Origin: Escallonia rubra
Lineage: Eukaryota > Streptophyta > Magnoliopsida > Escalloniales > Escalloniaceae
Assembly: GCA_033065855.1 (NCBI GenBank)
Contig: JAVXUO010001206.1
Location: forward strand, 1-64,000
Direction of reading: 5' to 3'
Length of the DNA: 64,000 bases
The translations under genes were made by a program, and so were the position numbers. This document shows positions 34,380-46,135 of this stretch, piece after piece. A model generated the notes under the pieces. That model made no database searches and was not told where the DNA came from. It saw only the letters and a program-made list of their open reading frames with translations. How positions within the stretch are numbered: position 1 is the first letter of the stretch; each line of letters opens with the position of its first letter.

Positions 34380-36360
34380 TATTTTCTGGAAGTTAGGCTA
34401 CTGGTGGACACTCATTATTTGAAACGACATGGATGTGATGCACGTTGAGAAGCATGTTTTCGATAATGTGTTCAACAAAGTGATGAACGTGAAGGGAAAA
34501 TCAAAAGATCATCTTAAAGCGAGAAAAGATCTACAACAGTTGGGTGAACAACTTGAACTGCATCATATTCAAGTCAGCATGAGGACGATACTTCCGAAAG
34601 TACCGTATGGTCTAGACAAGAAGCAAGTAAAGTAGGTCTGTTAGTGTATTAAGAGTTTGAAGCTTCTGGATAGGTATGCGTTCAACATATCTCATTGCTG
34701 CAATGTATCAAAGTGTAAGTTCTAATGGATGAAGAGTCACGACTGCCATGTATTTATGGAAAGATTTATACCTATTGCCTTTCGTAGATTGTTGCCAAAG
34801 GTTGTATACGAGACTTCGACGGAATCATCTCATTTTTCTAGACATATATGTTCTTCGACACTCCGGATAAGTAATATTGAGGTGCTTAAGAAAAATATTG
34901 TGGTGACAATTTGCAAGCTCGAGAAAATCATCCCACTGTCCTTTGATTCAATGGAGCATTTGTCTGTTCACTTAGCATGTGAAGCTAAGATGGGTGAACC
35001 TGTGCAATATCTGTGGATGTATCTATTTGAGAGGTAATCCTTTAACTCTCAGTTGTTCGTTTACACATCATGCAAACCCTGATATCATTGATTTTTCACT
35101 TAACTATATTCATTAACTTCTAGGTTCATGTTTCATATGAAGAAAAGCCCGTAACAAAGCCCGTGTTGAGGGCTTAATTGCCGAAGCTTACATAATGGAA
35201 GAGCTTGTTAAATTTTGTAGCCAATATTTTGGGCCTAATGTTAATACAAGGTTAAGTTTTTATCCACTAGGCCGAAATGAACCCAGAGCCAGCACAAATT
35301 TAGAAGGGCATTTATTAATATTCAAATAGTCAGGTAGTGCATTCAAACGAGTCTATACTCGATGGCTAATGAATGAAGAGCATATCGCTACAATAATATT
35401 GCCCTTCTAAATTATGAAGAAGTTTCATCTTTCGTTGAGTAAGTTAATGTCTTCAAATAATTAGTGTAAACACTTCTGAATGTCTGAGAGTTAGGTTAAC
35501 TATATTAGTTTGCAGTGAGTTCGATGCGAAAATCTCAAATCACTGATTCCGCTGGACTTGAATCTCATCTGAAATCGCACTTTCTTGAGTGGTTCAAAAG
35601 ACGTGTAAGTCTCAAATCAAACTATACTATGTGTTATATATAGTTTTTTGGTTTATTAGTATGCTGATATATCCTTAATTTTTACCATCTTTTATAGTAG
35701 CTTTAATCGGTCGACAAACCAGAAGACTCCCGCTTGAAAGTACTAGCTCAAGGCCCTAGTAAAAAAGCATCTCGTCATGGAGGCTATATCGTCAATGAGA
35801 TTAGGTTTAACAGAAAAGATGATGACCAAACTAAACAAATCCAAAATAGTGGAGTCTTGGTCAACGACGATTGTTATGAGAATTGCATGAATTTTTATGG
35901 AGAGCTGGATGAGATTATTGAGCTAACATATCTCGGTAGCCAAAACTGATTGGTAATATTCAAGTATACGTGGTTTGATATTACATGCAGTAGAGGAATG
36001 CATGTCAGCCACAAGAGATTGTAGATGTCAATATTAAGTCAAGACTTGCATCAGACAAACCGTTTGTGTTTGCTAGTCAAGTTGCACAAGTTTCTACGCG
36101 GAAGATATCGCAACTCCTGAATCTCATTGGTTTATTGTTATCAACTCCAAAAAATTTCCGGTCGCATATGACAATGAGGTAGACACCTATCAAGCCGACC
36201 AAGCATCTGTCTTGGTACCTATTGAAGTGAACAACGAGGAGGACAATCTTCTTCTTCAACAAATACTTCATCTAGGAGAGAAGTCATAAATGATGAAGAG
36301 GAAGATCTAGAAAGTGTTGAAGATGATGAGGACGAGTCTACTAACGAAGAGGATATATGA
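34380..36360 (+). pseudogene. TNP2-like CACTA transposase pseudogene
   Basis: Blocks in order: MDVMHVEKHVFDNV (34429 on), MKSHDCHVFMERFIPIAFRR (34729 on), IVVTICKLEKIIPLSFD and PVQYLWMYLFER (to about 35035), ARVEGLIAEAYIMEEL (about 35155-35215), then IRFNRKDDDQTKQIQNSGV (35800 on) with ELDEIIELTYLG, and an acidic tail near 36280-36360. These match the TNP2/DUF4218/DUF4216 regions of plant En/Spm transposases. Multiple stops and shifts, and perhaps remnant introns near 35040-35110 and 35440-35520, break the frame. Confidence 0.75.
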
Positions 36361-37439
36361 ATTACAAGATGAAGATGATGACGAGTCTCAAGAAAAAGAT
36401 GATGATGAGTCTTAAGATGAAGACGAATGATGATTCTTAAAATAAAGACGATTGACTTGTAATGTTCTAGCATTTATGAATTGTAATAAGTAACTTGAAT
36501 AGTTCACTTAATTTTACGATATAACAAATTCATCTTCCCAATTTGACATGTGCTTGAACATAGTAACATAATATTCACCGTAAGTTTCTATTATCAGTTA
36601 TGGATAGATTACGGGCCATTCATGGTCGAGGTGGACGCTGAGTTGCATCCACTATGACGGGCCGTAATCTGTATCCACGCCAATGGCTGGGCCCTTGGCA
36701 TTGCCTGCTTATAAAGAGGCACATAGTATGAGCATCTAGCAAGCCCGGCCCCAACCCCAGCCCTCCCAGCCGCATGTTGGTTCTTCTTCTTCAGTGGGTT
36801 CGACATCATTCGGTATATTTGATATTAGCATTTCAACATTTACTACCTTATATATAAATTGTATTTGAACCATGTTGGTAGTTTGTCGGATCTCGTTGAG
36901 GCCATGGACCCACATGCAGGGTGCACATCGATCCCCAGCGAAAGTAACGAGTTTCTCTCACCAAGGCTGGCCAATAAGTAAAAAAAATCATATAATGTAG
37001 TACTTGAAACTTTAATGATTCCGATAATTATTATTGTTCACTTATTTAATGATATTAATGTTATTCTTTATCAGGATCCTGGAGCGTCCGGCAAATATGA
37101 AGATCGGCGTTCTTATGAACGACCACTTCTTTTAGCCACTACTGCACTGAAAAGTTTGGGATGCCGAGAGAAGGGGCCCCTGTGGGAGGAATGACTGGTA
37201 TTGTGATGAGTCAGCTAATATTTGTTTAATTAATATTGTTCAATGCAAGTATTCGTACCTATTATGTAATTTGATGCATTGCAAGAGGGGTTTGAGTTTG
37301 AGTCGCCTGAAAAGCAGGCATTGGGGAGGATGCCTTTTTTGTGTGTATAGCCAAAAATTATCAACAATGGCTACACAACGCACGAGAACGGGCAAGGAAG
37401 ATGCTGTTGAAGGGTGCCAGGATGGAGGAGTGGAAGGGG

Positions 37440-37740
37440 TATCCCCTGATTGGATCTCACCATCTATATGGAGCCAGATGGTTGATAGGTGGATGCTGAT
37501 CCATCCTGGGAGGTGAATAGTAGGAGTAGGAGGGCTAACAGGAAGGATTAAGATCCTACGCACACGGGAGGGTCGGTGCCTCACGGCGTCATCTGACATA
37601 AGAATGCGGCTGAGCACCCACACCTTGAGAAAGATGAGGTGTGAGCTATGCCATACACTCAGACGCACATTAGGAAGGTGGATAAGGATGATGCATATCT
37701 GGCAGGGGAGTTCGTTTCGTAGTTTGCTCGGCATATCTAT
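37440..37740 (+). pseudogene. Plant transposase (Ptta/En-Spm, transposase_24) remnant
   Basis: The plus-strand translation gives ISPSIWSQMVDRWM, SRSRRANRKD, PTHTGGSVPHGVI and QTHIRKVDKDDAYLAGEFVS with several stop codons. The order of a W-W motif, a Lys/Arg-Asn-Arg motif, HTGGS and the TH(I/L)RK motif is that of the second CACTA-encoded protein family. It lies downstream of the TNP2-like region and before the subterminal repeats. Confidence 0.6.
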
Positions 37741-38639
37741 GTAAGTTACATATTACCTTCTTAATGGTTAAAATTTTGATAATGTCTTCAATGTCTGTTG
37801 CATTAATGTTTTTAATTTCAAATTATTGTTTTACAAGCCTCATATTGACATATTAGGATGTCTGATCAGTAGTCTGGTAAGCCATTAGTATCCACGAGTA
37901 CGAGTATCGGGAGATTGGAGTGGCGACTGGATACACCCGGAGTCATCGATAGAAGGAAAGGATGTGTACGCAGCCAGTGTGACTACACGTGTCGTGATGG
38001 GAGTGTCTCCACCCCCTACTGCCCCTTCATAGACACAGACACCAACCACGAAGCGACGGTGACAGCAGAGGATGTTCGTCGCATTGCTCAAGAGGTGGTC
38101 AGGATGATCAGGGAGGATGATGAACAAAACAATTAGAATTATGAAGTCAATTACATAAATAAACACAATATACAATTACTAACGAGAATGTGTGTGGGCT
38201 TTTAATACTTCCTAGTCCGAGCTGGATCCGGATCTGGATGACACCCATGTGGATGATGACGAGCATGGTCCAGATCCTGGTCTTGACGAGCCCTGAGTCC
38301 TCCCCCTCTTTCCCTCCCCTGCCCTTCTGGAAGTGTGCACCTCTCTCTTCCCCTATTTGTATCCCCTACCACTGTTGTCCCCGCCCCTTGTTATATTTGT
38401 TTCACAGCTTTGGACAATATTGTATATATTTTGTGTTCAATTATAATAGAATTTGAATATATACTTTATCTTTAGGGTTAAATAATTGATGGTAGATCAA
38501 CAATTACTTAACCCTATTATGGATTGGAAATTGTTTGTGGATGATTGTGATTTGGTTGTGAATTGTATAATGTGTGATTGCATTTGAATTACAAGACGCA
38601 GATTTGGGTACAAGAAAAACTAAAAAAAAAATTAGAAAA

Positions 38640-39133
38640 AAAATGCTTTTAGCAATGGACTTTTTTTCCGTCACTAAAGTCTACAAGGACAGTGTTGTGA
38701 AAAACTTTTAGTGACGGAAAAGTCTGTCGCTAAAGGTTTTATCCATGGATTTTTAGCGGGCCGTCGCTAAAATGTCCAATTTTTTTACCGATAGACTTTT
38801 AGCGAAGGAATTTCTGTCGCTAAAAGTCTATCGACAAAACCTTTAGAGATGAAAAAGTCCATCGCTAAACATTTTTTCAAAATAATAATTTTTGAAAAAG
38901 GAAATTAAATTAAAATACGAAAAGTTTTTATCTCTAAAGGAAACTATAGTCCGTCGCTATAAGTTGGACTTTTGGCGACGGATTTGAAAATTCTGTCGCC
39001 AAACATTTAGCTACAGGGTTATTAGCAACGGACTTTTAGCGACGGGGTGTCTGTCGCTAAAAGTCTTTGGCGACGAATTTAGGACTTTTAGCAACAAAAT
39101 TACCCGTTACTAAAAGTTCTTTTCTTTGTAGTG
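38640..39133. repeat. CACTA subterminal repeats and right terminus
   Basis: About ten or more diverged copies of TTTAGCGACGGA or its complement, often as facing pairs 30-40 bp apart, end in the terminal inverted repeat at about 39117-39133. Confidence 0.8.
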
Positions 39134-42100
39134 ACTTAGGTCAGAGCCTATCTTGCGGAGTTTAGAGTAAGGGTACCAAAGTCCATGGGGTCATCGACAC
39201 TTTTCATTTGAGCAACTTAAGATTCAAGCATTGCCAATTTTTCCTCGCAATCTGCAGTGATAGCCTTTCCTTCACCATTAGACTTATACTCGCAATCAAC
39301 TTTTAACTTAGGATCTTCTTTCTTTTTTTCTTTTCTCTTTTCCTCTTTAACTTCCTTGCTCTTATCTTTCTTCATGAGATATTCCAGCTTTTGGCGATCT
39401 TCTCTTATCAAAATGTTAAGGCAACAAAGTTTATTTGGAATTCTTCTTGTAGTTTATTGAGGATATGGACCATGTCATGGATCTGGGGGAGTTGTTCGGC
39501 CATTGGAATACGTGAGAAGCCTATGATTGGCCCCGATGCTGGAGCTTTGTCACATATTTCTTTAAAAGCGCAAAAATATTCTTAGCACATTTTTAAATTG
39601 TATTTTTATTTGTATTTTTTTGATTTTAATACTATTTCTTTATTTACTATACATACATGCATACATACATACGTACGTACATTCATACATATGAATTTAT
39701 TTTTTGTCACCCTAGGGACTTATTACCTTATTAGAAAGAAAAGAAAAATATTTTGAAAACTTCGAATTTGAAAAATCTATACTTGTTTCTTTTTTTTTTT
39801 TTTATGCTTTTTATCCGAAGGATTAGAAATAGATTCAAGCTAGGAAACTATAGCCTAGATAGGATCACACAACCAAGAGCACATAAGTATAAAACATTAA
39901 ACCGACTGATTTACCCTAAGGATTAAAAAAGACTCAAGCTAGCCTAAACAAGATCACACAATCAGAGCACATTAAACCAGCTGATATGTACCTGTACAAG
40001 AATTGAACACTTATTAACCGAGCTATTATCCTTGTGGGTTAATCGTCCGGTTGTTCAGTGGGTAATTACGCTTTTTTTGGGAGAATATCTGGACTAACCG
40101 TTCGGTTACCAGTGGTTTAACCGGCCAGTTGGTCATTAGGGAATGTCAGGTTTTTTTTGAAATTTTTTGAAAAGGTCAAGATTCTGACTAATCGTCCGGT
40201 CACTCGGTGAGTAAACAGGCCGGTTGGTCAGTGTGAAGTATAAGTTAGCCATTTTTGAATTTTCAAGCAATGCACCTACTGACTAACCGTCCTTTTAGGA
40301 GCGTAGTTAGCTGACCAGTTTGTCAGAATCTGCCATTTTTTACGAAATTACCAGTTTAGCTTATAGAATATTGGTGGTTTGCCTGCCAACATGCCATAGG
40401 CCAATACACGTATTCTCCCAACAAAGGGCAGAAAATTGAGTAGTCCGAGTGTGTGGTTTCTCTCTCAACGCCGGTATAAAAGTTACTCCATCAGCTCGAT
40501 TGTACACTATACCTCTCGCCCGTAACAAGGAAATTAATAATGGGCGATCATCAGCACATATACGAGTCATTTAATATACCAAGAAATCAGGAGGAATCTT
40601 TAGCACTAGACCGTGGAGTTGAGAGCTCAATTGAAAGATCGCCTTGTGCTCAGGAGGACCAAGAGCTTCAATTGTCACTTTCGAATGGGTGGGTCGGGGT
40701 AAGACGTGCGCGTGTGCAAGGTATGAAAATAAAAACGAAAAAACCACAGTTATATCATATTCTATGTGTCGTAAAATAGAAAGAAAATACAACAAGGCCA
40801 AAAATCAAGAAAAACTTTTCAAGTCTAGTCCTCTTAGTTATTTTAGTCCGCAACAGAGTCGTCACTATGCCGAACTGCCTCGAAAAAAATCCCTGGAAGG
40901 ATTTCGATTCATAGTCTCCATCTTATTTAATTAACGGAAAATAAAAAAACCTAGAAATGACAAAAAATGTTTCCAAAAGGACAACTAGTCTATCGAAACC
41001 AAGAGAGGGTTTGGAGACTAAGTTCGCAACGGGAAGGTGTTGGGCACCTGCTCCGCCCTTTCGGTCTCTACTTCATTTTTATTGAATTTTGGCTTTAAGA
41101 ACATATAGCATGCAAAATATGAAACTAAACCTAAGTTAATTTTTATGTTGTTGGCTTGAACTCGACATCAGGGTTCGAATTGCATACATATCCGATCGGT
41201 CTAATTTGAATCAAAACTGTTGTAGTTTAACTCTGGTCCTGCGGGGAGTAATATACATTTAGAACTTAGAATTTAGAAAATAAGATGCAAAAGACTCTCC
41301 TTGTTGTTTTTGAAACAAAATATGATCACGGGGAAGGGGGACGACCTTATGATTTCCTAAATTAGAAAAGCTATTAAAGATTACCTCTCGAAGTACCTTG
41401 CCTTGACGACTTAGGGATGTTCTCCATATGATCCACGATGCAAAGAATACAAAATACTTTTGAAAGTGAGTTTGAATGACTTAAATTCTCGAGACAACAA
41501 GAATATCACTTCACAGACAAATGATAGGCAAGCTCTAAAGGGCATAAGCTTCTTGACCCTGTGATATGAAGGCTAATGGCCCTATTTATAATGCTCAGGG
41601 TCGCAAAATCCGATAAGATCGGCAATGTCAATCTGCAAGGATGGAGATAAGTCAAACTAAATGATAAATTGCAGATTGAAAAAGTCAACTAACCGGCTGG
41701 TTTATCCCCGAAGTTTTATATATTTTTTACGAGTTTCAGGATATTATCATGTCCCAAAAAAAGTAATTATCTTAATCAACTGTCAGTGATAATACCAGAT
41801 TTGAAAATACTTCCCGTATTCACACCAACCTCTGTCTCTCAAATTGATCCTCAAGTCTCCAAGTCAAACTTACCATCTTGACTCTAACCTAACTTGGGTA
41901 AACCCTAACTAACTAGGCTAGTTATGCAATAGACTGGGCCTAATCAATTTGGGCTAAACCGACTAGACTGGACTGACAGAGTATTGGATTATACTGACTA
42001 AGCTAAATTAAGTAAATAAGGTGTACCACTTATTATCAAGTTTACACCCAACATTTGACAATAAACTTAATTTATAAATAAAACTCAACATGAATTAATA

Positions 42101-43802
42101 AAAAGATAAAATAAAACTAAAAAAATGGAATGTCTACACTAGCCACATAACACTATGAAACCAAAGCTAATTTCTTAAATGTTACTCACTCTGATACTCT
42201 GAACATAATCCAAATCGAAACGGGTCCCTCGTCTGGCCAACCCTAGTTAGGAACTCCATGCACCCCTTGAAACTTATTATTAACATAAAAATTCCTTATA
42301 AATTTTCATGAAATACTTATATGGCATAAAATAGCATAAACACTTAAAATATGATTTTTTTGAATTTTAAAATATTTTTGAATAAAAATAATTTCTTTGA
42401 ATACAAGAAAAGCAAATTTTAGAGACTTATTTATATTATAAAAACATTACTGTAATGTTTTCATAATTTAATATAAATTTTAAAGGCTCGGAACAAGTTT
42501 TAGAAAAAACTGAATTTATAAAAAATATAAAAAATACTAAACAATTTTAGAAAAAATATGAAATTTTAACAATAGTTCTAAAATTGCCCTAAGAACCTAT
42601 GTGTAATATTCAGCAATTTAAGACAACTGCGAAGCTACCCCATGGCGTATTAGACACAAACTCGTGCATGTTGTACGCCTGTGCAAGCACAGACCCACAT
42701 GACTCTATCCTCTTCTTCTAATTCTATGCACACAAATCTCTTCCCTTGAATCACACACACACACACCCATGTTCACTTATTCCACACACACACCCATGTT
42801 CACTTATTCCACACGCACACCACTTACACAAACTATTCACTCATTCACACACACTACACTATTTTCCTCCTTCCTCTTTCATTATACACAGCACTACACA
42901 CACACACACACACACCCCCCACTTACACACACTACAACACATATTCATACACACTACACTGCTTTCCCCCCTTCCTCTCTCATTATACATAGCACAAACA
43001 CACACAAACACCCTCACACAGTCCATTCACGACAGCAACACTTCCTTTATTTTGTTCTTCATTCTTCATTTATAATGATAGCAATCTTATTTTCTGTAAT
43101 ATCAACCAACATCTTCCATCCCTAGTAAGTTGCTCCATCTACCTCACTATTAAATTGGGTTCACTCTCTAACTCTCTCTCACATATAAGGCAATATGAAC
43201 ACTGTTTTGTTTTAGTTTTTCTCTTTTCCTTTCTACGTCCCCTGTATTCCTTTCTTCTATTTTCACATCATTATTTTGGTTTATGTGAGAAAAATCATTT
43301 CAACCTCCCAGCAAATATTTGTCTTTTGTTCATATGATAATTGCTTTCATACATGCAAATCATCAAATTCACACTATACAGGGAATTTACCTCTGTCGAA
43401 TTCCCTCCTTGTCTCTATGTTTCTCTTTTTTCCCTCTTCCCTTCTAGAGGTAATAACCAACAATAGATTGCATTGGGTTGGATTAGAGCCGAGCGAGAGA
43501 AATTGATTCTCAAGTTACTAAATTGTCCATTAGAACCCCTATATGGGTGAATATTGTTATTTAAAAAATTTCAGACTTAGATTTGATGTTTCATTTATGA
43601 GAGTCTACTAAGAGTATGGTTTGATTGACGATTTAGGTCGTTCTCTAATGATGGTTGTCTATTTTGGTTATGAGCATATTATTGTCTTATTGTAACTGAC
43701 TGAGTGAGTGGTTACTGGTGGGGCGTTACATAATGTGCAACATAGCCACTTTATTGTTCGTCTACCTCATTTAGGTGAAAATAAATTTTGTGGCTACAAA
43801 TC
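39134..43802. other. Gypsy-type retroelement ruin (non-coding part)
   Basis: 39217-39411 has a Lys/Glu-rich minus-strand frame of unclear origin. 40010-40330 contains several diverged copies of a CCGGTTGGTCAGT motif. Near 41020-41065, GGGAAGGTGTTGGGCACCTG resembles a block common in plant Ty3/gypsy (Tat/Ogre) LTRs. 42746-42920 is CA-rich and yields spurious His/Thr-rich frames. LTR borders were not resolved. Confidence 0.4.
42746..42921. repeat. CA-rich microsatellite region
   Basis: Interrupted (CA)n runs with a repeated CCCATGTTCACTTATTCCAC block (copies near 42767 and 42792). The threonine/histidine-rich reading frames here are by-products of the repeat. Confidence 0.8.
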
Positions 43803-44386
43803 TTTGTACAATCTTTGGAGGGACTTGCCTTTATATGGTACTCTGATTTACTAGAAGGGTCAATTCCTGACTAAATAATCAGTGAATTTTACAATCAGTT
43901 CAAAGATATTAAATGGAGAGTAAGCATAGCAGAGCTATTAATACAAAGCAATGTGACAACGAGTCTGCATCACACTTCATTACAAGGTGGCAAACTCTCA
44001 CTTTTAGTTATTCTCACAATTTCAATAGTGGTAAAATGCTAGAAATATGCCTTTACAATACATGCATGAGCTTTCCATACACCTTTTTGTCTCAACTATT
44101 TGATAGGTCCACTGATTCGTGTACTAAGGCCCGTGATCTTGAAATGCACCTTAGACAAAAGAAGACAAAGAGAAAATTTTCTTATCTTGATGAAACCATC
44201 AAAAACCTCTTCGATGAGTTTGTGATGGCAGACCTTACAACTATGTCAAGGATTGGCGACCCAAACTATTGCCTTTATCATCGCATTATCAGTCACCCGA
44301 TTGATAAATGCTTCATCTTGAAGGAGCAAACCCAAAGCCTAATTGAGAATAGGGATCCAATCCTCCTAAATTTGAGAACTTTTTAG
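43803..44386 (+). pseudogene. Ty3/gypsy gag fragment
   Basis: The plus strand reads FVQSLEGLAFIWYSDL (43803 on), then IISEFYNQFKDIKWRVSIAE. After a frameshift near 43940 it continues CDNESASHFITRWQTLTF, ending with YCLYHRIISHPIDKCFILK before a stop at 44386. This is the retrotransposon gag domain with the 'CxYHxxxxHxTxxCxxLK' region of plant gypsy elements. A stop in the first part and the shift show it is dead. Confidence 0.7.
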
Positions 44387-45171
44387 CAAATACAATCACT
44401 TAGGCTTTGTGCTATAAAACGAATCACAAAACGTCTCTCGAAATGATCAATGAAATTATTAGATTTTGTTGATGATAAGAATGAAGAACAAATGCTTGAC
44501 AGAGTTTAATGCGCAAAAAGAAGGTGTCAATGGACTCTGAACAAGCCTTTCACCTCATGAAAACAAAAGAACGGGCCAGTCTAACAAATGTGTTTCGGGC
44601 AAACATCATACAACAAATATTTCAAAAACTTGGCAAAACCGAATCAAGACTATCATTTTTCTAAGATTTGTTCTCGCAAAATGGAAAACCGTCAAATGAC
44701 CCAATAGAGGTTCACGTTCTTACTTTGGGTAAAATTACATGGCAAAATTGGCGCACTAGTGCAATTGGTGTGAGATAATTCCAAGTTGTGGTAACAATGG
44801 CAACACTCATGCACTTTATCGAGAAAATTTTACGGCCTATTATATCCATGGTAACCCACAACATGGATATGAGAGCTACTAAGGAAGTCCAAATTAACCA
44901 TTTGGGTGCCAAACACATTTGTGTGCCATTGTCTGCATTTTTGTTCTTGCACCATATGCAAGTAAATGGGTTTTCAAAAAATATGATACCAATTGTACGA
45001 TGTTATCAAATGAAAAAGAGATTCTTGCCTTGGAGAAAAAAGATCAAAGAAATGTGTTTGTACCACATAAGCATGTTGACTTTTCTTTTCCTTTCATCGG
45101 AAGGCTTTGTCATATTCTAGGCAAAAATGAGGACACACAAATAAAATAAAATAAAAAGATGATATTGAAAA

Positions 45172-45457
45172 AGTCTGTTAGCCTGAAAACCGTAAAAATG
45201 GCGGTCTAGACGAAAAATTAGGACACATTAAAAGGGAAAAAAAGAGCCCGCTTGGCTAAAGACCCTGAAAATGGCAATCTAGGCAAAAGTTAGGGCGCAA
45301 AATAAAATGATAAAAAGCCTACTAGGCTGACAACCCTAAAAAGATAGTTTAAGGAAAGTTCGTACCCAAAAAATAAAAAATGTTAAATAGCCCGTTAAGC
45401 TAAAAATACTGAAAATTGCGTTGCAAGGCAAAGTTAGGGTGCCAAAAAGGAAAAATT
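45172..45457. repeat. Degenerate 72-bp tandem repeat, four copies
   Basis: Units begin near 45172, 45245, 45317 and 45390. Each follows the pattern AGCC(C/T)GCTAGGCTGAAAACCCTGAAAATGGC...CTAGGCAAAAGTTAGGGCAC with an A-rich end. It lies downstream of the gypsy gag fragment. Confidence 0.7.
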
Positions 45458-46135
45458 TCTGAACTACGTGATAACTTGATCCTTTGAGTGCATAGGCAGG
45501 CTGGGGCATATTTCCTAGGTTCAGTTGCGGCTGTAAAAAATAAATAAATCTCTTTGTCCATTTAACCAAAGAAAATCATTTCCAAAAGAAAAAACAAAAG
45601 CAAAAACAACAATAGCTTTTCAGACAAAATTTTCTTGAACTATGTGATGACTAGATTCTTTAGAGTTAAGTAGGCACTTATGACATATTCCCAACTTCAC
45701 TTGTGGAATAAAAAAATTCTCTTTTAATTTTTTTTTTCTTGAACTACTTGATGAGTTGATCATTTACAGGCACGTAAACAGCTTAGTGTATATACATAAG
45801 TTCAATTACATCATTGAATAAATTCTCTCGAGCCATGTGATAACTTGATCCTTAGAGGTATGTAGGCAACTTGGGGCAGATTCCTAAGTTCGATAACACC
45901 AAAAAAAGAAATTTTGATGACATAGAAAAATATTATTTTTATTAAACTTCACGATGACTTGATCCTTCTAGTATATACAGTGCTTGGGGGCATATTTCCA
46001 AGTGCAGACACAGGCAAAAAAGAAGAAGAAGAAAAAAGAAATCTTTACAAAGAAGTTTTTAAGTGGAACTCTATCATGACTTGATCCTTCTGGTATGTAA
46101 ACCCCTTGTACCAAATATCCAAGTTACCATGACAG
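45458..46135. repeat. Degenerate tandem repeat with TACGTAGGCAG-like core, about six copies
   Basis: Diverged units near 45460, 45638, 45752, 45833, 45948 and 46065. Each reads roughly GAACTAC.TGATGACTTGATCC, then a T(A/G)..TAGGCA core, then GGGGCATATTTCC(T/A)AGTTCAG. The spacing varies from about 80 to 180 bp because of A-rich insertions. Such blocks are characteristic of plant Tat-lineage gypsy elements. Confidence 0.6.

Larger units (their letters stand above)
34380..39133 (+). mobile_element. Degraded CACTA (En/Spm) transposon, right end present
   Basis: Coding remnants on the plus strand are TNP2-like transposase (34380-36360) and a plant transposase_24-type domain (about 37450-37735). 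The right part (38640-39133) is packed with TTTTAGCGACGG motifs in both orientations, typical CACTA subterminal repeats. The terminus TTCTTTTCTTTGTAGTG ends at 39133, the complement of CACTACAAAGAAAAGAA. The left CACTA terminus was not found, so the start given is only where the coding similarity begins. Confidence 0.75.

Noticed and set aside
39217-39411. Lys/Glu-rich 64-codon minus-strand frame as a gene
   Set aside because: Low-complexity composition, no start context or splice partners, next to transposon ends; at best a gag-tail remnant.
42746-43125. Two overlapping Thr/His-rich frames of 109 and 118 codons
   Set aside because: Produced by CA-repeat sequence; no protein family and both frames open for the same trivial reason.
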